Shown here: positions 1 to 5,351 of the stretch, piece by piece
Position numbering within the stretch: the stretch's first letter is position 1
Layout of the letters: each line of letters starts with the position of its first letter
DNA from: Candidatus Methanoplasma reticulitermitis
Lineage (GTDB): Archaea; Thermoplasmatota; Thermoplasmata; Methanomassiliicoccales; Methanomethylophilaceae
Assembly (NCBI GenBank): GCA_031287135.1
Contig: JAITTK010000053.1
Span: 1-10,655 of the forward strand
Direction of reading: 5' to 3'
DNA length: 10,655 nt
Translations under genes and position numbers: made by a program
The notes under the pieces: generated by a model
What the model saw: only the letters and a program-made list of their open reading frames with translations
Database searches by the model: none
Told to the model about the DNA's origin: nothing

Positions 1-82
1 GCTGCACATATGCATGATGAAAACGATGGACGGATTCAGAGAAATAAGAAGAAGGTCTCTGTCCGGATCCGAAATCATCTGA
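1..82 (+). CDS. possible 3' end of a plus-strand gene, product unknown
   Basis: One plus-strand frame is open from the left edge to a TGA at 80-82. Its last residues read roughly MDGFREIRRRSLSGSEII. It would overlap the end of the convergent tyrS by eight bases, like the tight convergent ends elsewhere in the window. Codon choice (AGA, AGG, ATA, TCC, GGA) matches the neighbours. Only 26 codons are visible, no domain can be recognised, and another plus-strand frame is also open here, so this may be intergenic sequence. Confidence 0.3.
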   Translation, partial: LHICMMKTMDGFREIRRRSLSGSEII

Positions 83-1142
83 GTTTTTCCGCGTTATCGA
101 ATATCTGCCTCATGGCCGAATAGTTCTCGGGATTCCTTTTGAAATAGTCTCTTACGGGTCCGAGTATTTCGATAAGCGAATCCGAGGTCCCGTTCTTCAG
201 GTCCAGAGGAAAGAGTGCGCCCGAGAAATAAGATTCGGTCAGTTCCCCGTAGTCGGAGAACGACAGATCCCCGCCGAATTTCTCCGGCCTGGATATGTTC
301 ATCCTGCCGAGGCGCGGGAATATCACGTACTTGCAAAGCATGAGGACAGGGTTCTCGGATTCTTTCTCCTTCTCGGGAGGACAGAACGCCTTCTTCATCT
401 TACTCCTTACCGAGTCGTCGTCATCGTGTATGTTTATGCTGCTGTTCGGGTCGCTCTTCGACATTTTGACGGCGGCCGGGTTCATTCTGTCCCCTCCCTT
501 GAGTCCGGGCAAGAGGGGCGTGTGGAGTGCGAGCGGTTTCTCCCATCCGAGCTTTTCGGCAGCCTCCCTGGCAAGCATGTTGGCTTTCCTTTGATCGATC
601 CCCGCATAAGCCAGATCGATATCCATGCAGAAGATGTCCGTCGCCTGGAGTATCGGATAGATTAGCTTAGAGAAATCCATCTCGGCCTCGTCTTCCGATC
701 TTCCCATGATCGTCATGGCCCTTTTGACTCTGGACAGGGTCGTTGACTTTGCGACTTTTATGACCATCTCCCAATACTCTATATCACTGAGTATCTCACT
801 GGCATAGACAAAGTTTACCTTGTCGCCGGGTACCCCCAACGCCCTGAAACAGTCCTCCATATATCTGGCACATGTCCTTATGTTCTCCATGTCGCCACCC
901 AGCTTGTCATTGATGTAAGCATGCCAGTCCGCCCAGAACACGATGACCTCGAATTCCGCATCAACGAGGTCCTTGATCTTCGATGTCACCAGTGCCCATC
1001 CCAGATGTACCAGGCCGGATGGCTCGAACCCGATATACGCCCTCGGCCTCTCCTTCTTGAGGAGGAGTTCCCTTAGCTCCTCCTCGGTGATCAGTTCCTC
1101 GGTATTTCTGGTTATTATGGCCATCCTTTGTTCGGTATCCAT
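75..1142 (-). CDS. tyrS: tyrosyl-tRNA synthetase, archaeal type
   Basis: Cytoplasmic class I aminoacyl-tRNA synthetase that charges tRNA-Tyr with tyrosine using ATP. The 355 residues align by eye along their length with the Methanocaldococcus TyrRS (about 306 aa) and are closer in length to the longer archaeal forms. The HIGH-type motif is HLGW at 46-49, after the family signature YIGFEPSG (36-43). The KMSKS loop is intact at 226-230. Tyrosine-pocket residues known from the archaeal enzyme are present: Tyr36, Tyr162, Gln166, Asp169 and Gln184 (in GIDQRK). The C-terminal RPEKFGGDL anticodon-region signature is also present. The ATG at 1142 gives the usual N-terminus (a short lead into RNTEELI) and lies about 30 bases after a TATA box. 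Downstream on the minus strand a T-rich run (55 to 38) could help end transcription. The gene is monocistronic and diverges from hpt. Confidence 0.96.
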   Translation of the reverse strand: MDTEQRMAIITRNTEELITEEELRELLLKKERPRAYIGFEPSGLVHLGWALVTSKIKDLVDAEFEVIVFWADWHAYINDKLGGDMENIRTCARYMEDCFRALGVPGDKVNFVYASEILSDIEYWEMVIKVAKSTTLSRVKRAMTIMGRSEDEAEMDFSKLIYPILQATDIFCMDIDLAYAGIDQRKANMLAREAAEKLGWEKPLALHTPLLPGLKGGDRMNPAAVKMSKSDPNSSINIHDDDDSVRSKMKKAFCPPEKEKESENPVLMLCKYVIFPRLGRMNISRPEKFGGDLSFSDYGELTESYFSGALFPLDLKNGTSDSLIEILGPVRDYFKRNPENYSAMRQIFDNAEKLR

Positions 1143-1167
1143 TCGAATCGGCTTGTTATCATCGGGA

Positions 1168-1178
1168 TTTTATAAAAA
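1168..1178 (-). promoter_or_regulatory. TATA box of tyrS
   Basis: On the minus strand the sequence reads TTTTTATAAAA, a strong archaeal TATA box. Its TATA core is about 30 bases before the tyrS ATG, so the transcript should be leaderless or carry a leader of only a few bases. No Shine-Dalgarno sequence lies before the ATG. Confidence 0.75.
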
Positions 1179-1325
1179 GGTCACTGGACTGACATAATCC
1201 CGCCGTCATTTTTCATAGATTACATACGGGCGGCATTGCACAGTCCCGATCACATCTCGGATAACATGCAAATCATCAGTACGGGATGGCGGAGATCGCG
1301 GCAGTCTTCGGCCCGGCACCCGGCC

Positions 1326-1335
1326 TCTTAAAAAC
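1326..1335 (+). promoter_or_regulatory. possible second TATA box upstream of hpt
   Basis: TCTTAAAAAC contains the same TTAAAA core as the boxes of hpt and the permease gene. At the spacing used elsewhere in the window, transcription would begin near 1355-1357. No start codon lies there (the nearest ATG, 1349, is too close), so the product would be a non-coding RNA or a long leader into hpt. Confidence 0.3.
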
Positions 1336-1342
1336 GATTCCG

Positions 1343-1374
1343 TGATCTATGAAACGGATATACGCCGTTTATCA
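1343..1374. repeat. imperfect inverted repeat followed by a T-run
   Basis: TGAT (1343-1346) and AAACGG (1352-1357) pair with CCGTTT (1365-1370) and ATCA (1371-1374), leaving a five-base bulge and a seven-base loop. A T-rich run, ATTTTTCT, follows at 1376-1383. This resembles a hairpin plus U-tract, but no transcript known to end here can be named. Confidence 0.4.
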
Positions 1375-1427
1375 GATTTTTCTGGGTTACGGATGCCTCC
1401 GGCTCTCCGGCAAACGCGGACCCGACA

Positions 1428-1454
1428 GATACGCAGATTCCGAATCTGCGTATC
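1428..1454. repeat. perfect 13-bp inverted repeat upstream of hpt
   Basis: The arms GATACGCAGATTC (1428-1440) and GAATCTGCGTATC (1442-1454) are perfect reverse complements with one base between them. As DNA this is a candidate binding site for a dimeric regulator. As RNA it would form a 12-bp hairpin with a three-base loop. It lies about 60 bases upstream of the hpt TATA box and is the longest perfect palindrome noticed in the window. Confidence 0.8.
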
Positions 1455-1475
1455 GTTATTGTCATATCGTGATCG

Positions 1476-1497
1476 GGCCGAGATGGATCTCACGGCC
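1476..1497. repeat. short hairpin between the palindrome and the hpt promoter
   Basis: GGCCGAGA (1476-1483), loop TGGA, TCTC (1488-1491), a two-base bulge, then GGCC (1494-1497). The GAGA/TCTC and GGCC/GGCC steps can stack into one stem. It lies 16 bases upstream of the hpt TATA box. Significance is uncertain. Confidence 0.4.
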
Positions 1498-1513
1498 GTT
1501 CGGTATGGTACAG

Positions 1514-1520
1514 TTAAAAA
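1514..1520 (+). promoter_or_regulatory. TATA box of hpt
   Basis: TTAAAAA begins 29 bases before the ATG at 1543. That is the same distance as the TTAAAA core of the downstream permease gene from its ATG. This supports a leaderless transcript and decides the hpt start. Confidence 0.6.
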
Positions 1521-1542
1521 CCGACACGGCGTTGTTATGACG

Positions 1543-2103
1543 ATGTATGAGAAGCTGAAGGCCAGCATTATGCACAGTCGGGTCTTGGACATCAATGGGT
1601 ACCATTACATGATCCACCCTGTTACCGACGGCATACCGATGATGGAGCCGGACATCCTTGAGGAGATAGCGGATTGGATGCTGTCTGTGTGCGATTTCGA
1701 TTGCGACCGCATTCTGGCACCGGAATCCATGGGGATACCGCTCGCTGTTTCCCTGTCCCTTAGACTGCGGATACCCTATACCGTTATCCGAAAGAGATCA
1801 TACGGTATCGATGGGGAAATCCCAGTGAAATACAGCACCGGTTATTCCGACCGCGTGATGTACGTGAACGGACTGGACCGAGGCGATAGGGTGGTCATAG
1901 TCGACGATGTACTGAGCACGGGCGGGACACTGTCCGCATTGGTCGGTGCCCTGACAGAGAACGGGATATCCATAGCGGACGTACTGGTCGTCCTCAATAA
2001 AAATTCCGGGGCGGAGGATATCGGCGGACGCCTCGGCATGAAGATAAAGACTATGCTGGACATTCATTTGAATAACGGGACGGTGGAAATCAGGGGACCT
2101 TAA
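1543..2103 (+). CDS. hpt: hypoxanthine/guanine phosphoribosyltransferase, archaeal type
   Basis: Purine salvage enzyme that joins hypoxanthine or guanine to PRPP, giving IMP or GMP and pyrophosphate; cytoplasmic. The 186 residues match the archaeal Hpt family in length and layout: an N-terminal YEKLKASI helix, the HPVTDGIPMMEPD segment (about 26-38), the PESMGIPLA loop, the RKRSYG segment, and the PRPP-binding signature VVIVDDVLSTGGT at 117-129 with its Asp pair (121, 122). The reading frame stays open far upstream to 1342, but family length and the TATA box at 1514 favour ATG 1543. An in-frame ATG at 1537 would add two residues. The extra upstream residues do not resemble the family. An alternative role as a PRPP-binding regulator of the same fold cannot be excluded, but the full enzyme layout favours Hpt. 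The next gene, 49 bases on, has its own promoter. Confidence 0.88.
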   Translation: MYEKLKASIMHSRVLDINGYHYMIHPVTDGIPMMEPDILEEIADWMLSVCDFDCDRILAPESMGIPLAVSLSLRLRIPYTVIRKRSYGIDGEIPVKYSTGYSDRVMYVNGLDRGDRVVIVDDVLSTGGTLSALVGALTENGISIADVLVVLNKNSGAEDIGGRLGMKIKTMLDIHLNNGTVEIRGP

Positions 2104-2117
2104 ACTAACTGTAATTT

Positions 2118-2142
2118 CGGTTTTTAAAACCGTGCGGCACGG
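2118..2142 (+). promoter_or_regulatory. permease promoter: TATA box inside two overlapping palindromes
   Basis: CGGTTTTTAAAACCG (2118-2132) is a perfect 7-bp inverted repeat around one base, and the TATA core TTAAAA (2124-2129) lies inside it. It shares three bases with a second perfect palindrome, CCGTGC-G-GCACGG (2130-2142), between the TATA box and the predicted transcription start near 2153. A repressor bound here would block TBP and polymerase. The core begins 29 bases before ATG 2153. A hairpin ending hpt transcription is an alternative reading. Confidence 0.65.
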
Positions 2143-2152
2143 TCATTCCGGC

Positions 2153-3421
2153 ATGGGGCCGGAAATTATCTTGCTTGTTGCGGTGGCATGCGTGGTGGGG
2201 TCCGCTATAGGTACATTCTCCGGCCTTGTTCCCGGCATACACGTCAACACACTCGCCTCGATCATGCTTCTGTCCTACCCGGCTATGGAATCGTTCCTGG
2301 TCTTGCACACCGAAGCTGAATATGTCCCGATACTGATCTCATCCTGCGTAATGTCTGCATCGGTCGTCCATTCTTTCGTGGATTTCGTCCCGTCGGTGTT
2401 CATCGGCGCACCGGACCCGGATGAGGTTCTGACCGTGCTCCCCGGACACAGGCTTCTGATGCGCGGCCTCGGCATGCGCGCCGTGAGAGCGGCCGCCATC
2501 GGCAGCGCGGTCGGCTCTGCATCGGCGATACTTCTTGCGATTCCCGTCCAATACCTTATGCTCAACGGACTGGCCGCTCATTTGGATATATTCTCGGTGT
2601 CCGTGGTCTCGTTCACGCTGTTAGTCATCACTCTTAATGAGGATGGGATTCAGAAGAAGATCTGGGCACTGGTTCTGATGTTATTGTCCGGAATTGTCGG
2701 GCTGATCTGCATGGACCTGCGGATACCGTCTGCCGGAATCTTGGGAGAAGGGACCCTGCTTTTCCCGCTGCTGACGGGACTGTTCGGCATACCCGCTCTC
2801 CTGAGTTCGCTGCATAATGCCTCGATACCCGAACAGGATGACGACGGGATGCCACCTGTGGACCACGTCCCCGGGATCAAAGGCGTGATCATGGGATCTC
2901 TCGCAGGGTGGTATCCCGGGATCACTGCGACCGCGGGTGCGACGCTGTCATCGCTGTTCATGCCTGAAGACAGGCCGGAGAGATTCATATCGGTAGTTGC
3001 TTCGATAGGGACTGTTACTTCGGTGTTCTCGCTTGTCACGCTCTCCGTTTCTGGGAGCGGGAGGTCCGGGACCGTGCTTGTAATCAGAGATATCATCGGG
3101 GATGGTGCCGCCGGATTCTGCTCTCCTGAATTCCTGCTTCTGCTTTTCTGCTGCGCGGTCTCCTCTTTTATCGGCTATCATATAACAATCGCATCCGGAA
3201 GGATGATGAGTGCCATATCCGGCAGGGTCGATGCCACGCGCATGAACCGGGCCATAATATGCTTCGTAACTGTTTTGGTCGTATTGCTGACCGGCCCTTT
3301 CGGTTTGATTGTGCTGGCTATCTCCGCGGCCATCGGAATGATCCCCTCCGACATCGGCATGGACAGGATACCATTAGCCGGATGCCTGATGTTCCCGGTA
3401 CTGATACATGGGATATTTTAA
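2153..3421 (+). CDS. TctA/DUF112-family membrane permease
   Basis: Integral membrane protein of 422 residues with about ten or more hydrophobic segments. It resembles the archaeal branch of the TctA family, whose bacterial members form the large permease subunit of tripartite tricarboxylate transporters. The family signature GTFSGLVPGIHVNT lies at 20-33, and a second, similar motif, GWYPGITATAGAT, is centred on Pro255-Gly256. These mark the two related halves of the protein. An HSFVDFVPSVFIGAPDPDE stretch follows the first motif, as in relatives. No TctB (small membrane subunit) or TctC (binding protein) gene is in the window, which is usual for archaeal members, so the substrate is unknown. 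A GTG at 2132 would add seven residues but lies inside the promoter palindrome and 3 bases after the TATA core. ATG 2153 is preferred as a leaderless start. The next gene follows after 42 bases with its own promoter. Confidence 0.82.
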   Translation: MGPEIILLVAVACVVGSAIGTFSGLVPGIHVNTLASIMLLSYPAMESFLVLHTEAEYVPILISSCVMSASVVHSFVDFVPSVFIGAPDPDEVLTVLPGHRLLMRGLGMRAVRAAAIGSAVGSASAILLAIPVQYLMLNGLAAHLDIFSVSVVSFTLLVITLNEDGIQKKIWALVLMLLSGIVGLICMDLRIPSAGILGEGTLLFPLLTGLFGIPALLSSLHNASIPEQDDDGMPPVDHVPGIKGVIMGSLAGWYPGITATAGATLSSLFMPEDRPERFISVVASIGTVTSVFSLVTLSVSGSGRSGTVLVIRDIIGDGAAGFCSPEFLLLLFCCAVSSFIGYHITIASGRMMSAISGRVDATRMNRAIICFVTVLVVLLTGPFGLIVLAISAAIGMIPSDIGMDRIPLAGCLMFPVLIHGIF

Positions 3422-3430
3422 CAAATATCC
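3411..3430. repeat. perfect 8-bp inverted repeat abutting the MFS promoter
   Basis: GGATATTT (3411-3418) and AAATATCC (3423-3430) are perfect reverse complements around TAAC. The repeat contains the permease stop codon (3419-3421) and ends exactly where the TATA box of the exporter begins. The place fits an operator that overlaps the TFB-recognition (BRE) site. A terminator is less likely, as no T-run follows. Confidence 0.7.
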
Positions 3431-3440
3431 TAATATATAC
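3431..3440 (+). promoter_or_regulatory. TATA box of the MFS exporter gene
   Basis: TAATATATAC, with TATATA starting 30 bases before ATG 3464, predicts a leaderless transcript. A weak GGAG at 3457-3460 lies too close to the ATG to be a good ribosome binding site. Confidence 0.7.
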
Positions 3441-3463
3441 CATGCTTACACCACCCGGAGACA

Positions 3464-4870
3464 ATGTCCGAGACCGCTTCCGGAAGAAGGAGTATCATGC
3501 TGGTGCTGGCGGTGGTCGCTTTCGCATCCCTGATGGATGGCCTGGACGGCAGCATAGTCAATGTCGCTCTGCCGATAATGGCCAAGGAATTCAACACAGA
3601 TACGGGAACCATCGCCTGGGTTTCCGTGATATACTTTGTTATGCTGGCCGGTCTTTTGATAACGTTCGCGAAGATCGCGAAGAACGGTCTGATAAAAAAA
3701 ATCCTCCTGCTCGGATTGATACTGTTTACCGTCAGCTCTCTCTTCTGCGGGATCTCGACCGGTTTCCACATGCTCCTTGCCTTCAGACTTGTCCAGGGCA
3801 TCGGCGCGGCGATGATGGGTGCCGCTGTGCCGATGGCTTGTGTCAAATACCTCCCGACATCGAATTTGGGACTCGGCATGGGCGTACTGACTCTGGGCAG
3901 TTCGCTCGGTTTTGCGCTGGGCCCCGTGATCGGAGGAGTGCTCACCGATCTCATATCCTGGCACTGGATATTCCTTATAAATGTCCCTCTTGGGCTGGTC
4001 ATAATACCCATGGCCTTGAAAGTCATCCCGGCGGACGACGGATACAATGGCAGACATCTCGATGTCACGGGAGCGGCGTTACTCTTTGCCTCCATAATAT
4101 GCGGTGTGTTGGCCCTCGAGCGGGCACCGCGGGGGGATGACATTCCATCCGTGATCCTTCCGGCGGTCGGATGCATCGTCTTCCTGACCTCTTTTATAAT
4201 CACGGAACTCAGACGGGCGGACCCCTTGCTGAACCTGCGCATATTTAAAAATCTGAAGTTCGACTCCGTGCTCATGGCATATACGCTGGCGAACCTCACA
4301 TACATGGGCCTGCTCTATCTGTTGCCGTTCTACATGCATGTCTGCATGGGCTTTTCATCTATGACGAGCGGGATGTACATACTGATATCCCCGTTGCTGA
4401 CACTGGCCTTCTGCATACCTATATCCAGGTGGTCGGATAGGACTCAGCGCAGATCATTTTCTGTGGCGGCCTGCGGGATACTCGCCGTCGGATGCCTTGT
4501 GATGGTGTTCATGGCCCGCGATATGCAGATATTGCCTCTCATAATGACACTGGTCTGCATGGGACTCATGTGGGCCCTGTGCGGCGGTCCGATGGGCAGC
4601 CGCATCATAGAGAACGTGGAGGGCGAGAGCAGGGAGATGGGCTCTTCCGTGATGAACGAATTCATCTACCTAGGGGGTACCGTCGGGACCGCTCTTTTCG
4701 CCATGCTCTTCACGGTCGGGTCGGGAGCCGGGGGCATAAGCCTGCCGGACCTTCCGCCGGATGTGTTCCTTGACGGTTTCGTGTTCTCCGCGATCGCTGC
4801 GACCGCCATATCGGCCCTCACGGTCGTTCTATCCTTCATAGTCAAAGAGCCGGCAAAAGCTCAGATGTGA
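3464..4870 (+). CDS. MFS multidrug exporter, DHA2 (14-helix) family
   Basis: Proton-driven efflux transporter of the EmrB/QacA type in the cytoplasmic membrane; substrate unknown. The 468 residues contain 14 predicted hydrophobic helices, the DHA2 number. The first helix carries the DHA2 signature LDGSIVNVALP (27-37). Motif B is RLVQGIGAA around Gln111. The antiporter motif C, LGSSLGFALGPVIGG, is centred on Gly153-Pro154 in helix 5. Motif A between helices 2 and 3 is degenerate: FAKIAKNGLIKK replaces the usual G-x-L-A-D-R-x-G-R-K, so the conserved Asp and Gly are missing. No membrane-fusion partner gene is nearby, as expected for an organism with a single membrane. The start at 3464 is set by the TATA box and by the hydrophilic MSETASGRRS leader. 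The stop lies two bases from that of the convergent thioesterase gene. Confidence 0.9.
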   Translation: MSETASGRRSIMLVLAVVAFASLMDGLDGSIVNVALPIMAKEFNTDTGTIAWVSVIYFVMLAGLLITFAKIAKNGLIKKILLLGLILFTVSSLFCGISTGFHMLLAFRLVQGIGAAMMGAAVPMACVKYLPTSNLGLGMGVLTLGSSLGFALGPVIGGVLTDLISWHWIFLINVPLGLVIIPMALKVIPADDGYNGRHLDVTGAALLFASIICGVLALERAPRGDDIPSVILPAVGCIVFLTSFIITELRRADPLLNLRIFKNLKFDSVLMAYTLANLTYMGLLYLLPFYMHVCMGFSSMTSGMYILISPLLTLAFCIPISRWSDRTQRRSFSVAACGILAVGCLVMVFMARDMQILPLIMTLVCMGLMWALCGGPMGSRIIENVEGESREMGSSVMNEFIYLGGTVGTALFAMLFTVGSGAGGISLPDLPPDVFLDGFVFSAIAATAISALTVVLSFIVKEPAKAQM

Positions 4871-4872
4871 GA

Positions 4873-5265
4873 TTATCGGTCTCCGAACCTCTCATTCGCT
4901 CTAGACATGAATCTCTTGCTGTTCACAATGAATCTCTCGTGCTTCCCCGATCCCACTTCACCCGCGGGGTCCCAGACCCTGACATCGAACACGACCCTCG
5001 ATCTGTCGACCTCCGACACCTCCACTCTGCAGCTGACCTCGGAACCTACAACCGACGGCGCGGAATGCTTTATATCCAACATGGTTCCGACGGTGCTCTC
5101 GTCATCTTTGAGGAGGGGCATCAAACATTCCGATGCCGTCCTCTCGATCAACAGGATCATCGCAGGCGTCGAGAATACCGGCAGGGTCCCGCTGCAACAT
5201 CGTGCAGCGGTGTTCTTCTCCGACACCATGGTCTTTCCTTCATTGGTGATTCCTACTGGGATCAT
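4873..5265 (-). CDS. FlK-like hot-dog fold acyl-CoA thioesterase
   Basis: Small (130 aa) hot-dog thioesterase related to fluoroacetyl-CoA thioesterase FlK; expected to hydrolyse a short acyl-CoA in the cytoplasm. The FlK catalytic triad is Thr42, Glu50, His76. Here Thr33 (in GTLPVFSTPAM), Glu41 (LLIER) and His67 (LDIKHSAPS) stand at exactly the same spacing. The C-terminal GSGKHERFIVN matches the family GxGxHER signature. Nothing points to fluoroacetate itself; most archaeal relatives have unknown substrates. The frame can be extended to a TTG at 5298 (141 aa), but ATG 5265 gives the usual family length and lies 29 bases after a TATA box. The gene is divergent from the helicase-nuclease gene and convergent with the exporter, so it stands alone. 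Confidence 0.82.
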   Translation of the reverse strand: MIPVGITNEGKTMVSEKNTAARCCSGTLPVFSTPAMILLIERTASECLMPLLKDDESTVGTMLDIKHSAPSVVGSEVSCRVEVSEVDRSRVVFDVRVWDPAGEVGSGKHERFIVNSKRFMSRANERFGDR

Positions 5266-5288
5266 ATTACGCACAATCCTGCCTGAAG

Positions 5289-5298
5289 TATTAATCAA
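5289..5298 (-). promoter_or_regulatory. TATA box of the thioesterase gene
   Basis: The minus strand reads TTGATTAATA. The TTAATA core begins 29 bases before ATG 5265, the spacing seen at other genes here, and predicts a leaderless mRNA. A second AT-rich run at 5316-5328 would suit the TTG start at 5298, which is why that start is not fully excluded. Confidence 0.55.
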
Positions 5299-5315
5299 TT
5301 ATTGTATGATATCGG

Positions 5316-5328
5316 GATAAATTAATTA
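5316..5328 (+). promoter_or_regulatory. TATA box of the helicase-nuclease gene
   Basis: GATAAATTAATTA contains TTAATT starting 30 bases before ATG 5352, consistent with leaderless transcription. No Shine-Dalgarno sequence precedes the ATG. The divergent thioesterase promoter lies next to it, so the two genes share an 86-base control region. Confidence 0.6.
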
Positions 5329-5351
5329 GGATAGTAGCCGTTCGGGTTTGC

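Larger units (their letters stand above)
1179..1513. other. spacer between the divergent tyrS and hpt genes, rich in inverted repeats
   Basis: No convincing gene lies here. From 1179 to about 1320 no clear structure stands out. From 1325 on there is a second TATA-like run (1328-1334), then several inverted repeats (about 1343-1374, 1399-1410, 1428-1454 and 1476-1497). No tRNA T-loop signature or other known RNA family was recognised. It may be a regulatory region for hpt or hold a small structured RNA. Confidence 0.5.

Noticed and set aside
1143..1536. possible tRNA or known structural RNA in the largest spacer
   Set aside because: No T-loop (GGTTCGAATCC-like) signature, no acceptor stem pair, and no likeness to SRP RNA or RNase P RNA could be found by eye.
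1349..1540. 63-codon frame ending in an ATGA overlap with the hpt start region
   Set aside because: The ATG is too close to the TATA-like box for the spacing used here, there is no ribosome binding site, the product matches nothing recognised, and it contains the perfect palindrome.
1342..1542. N-terminal extension of hpt
   Set aside because: The added residues do not resemble the family, run through the inverted repeats and include the TATA box.
3259..4140. 293-codon plus-strand frame across the permease-exporter junction
   Set aside because: It overlaps two well supported genes in another frame; its translation is rich in Arg, Gly and His and has no family likeness.
3430..4305. 291-codon open frame on the minus strand inside the exporter gene
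   Set aside because: It is antisense to a clear DHA2 transporter, is rich in Ser, Arg, Pro and Met without domain features, and results from the codon bias of the true gene.
5266..5298. TTG start giving an 11-residue longer thioesterase
   Set aside because: The extension overlaps the best TATA box, TTG is a rare start, and ATG 5265 gives the family-typical N-terminus.
4907..5320. 137-codon plus-strand frame opposite the thioesterase
   Set aside because: It is the antisense shadow of a gene whose catalytic triad is intact; no promoter or ribosome binding site fits it.
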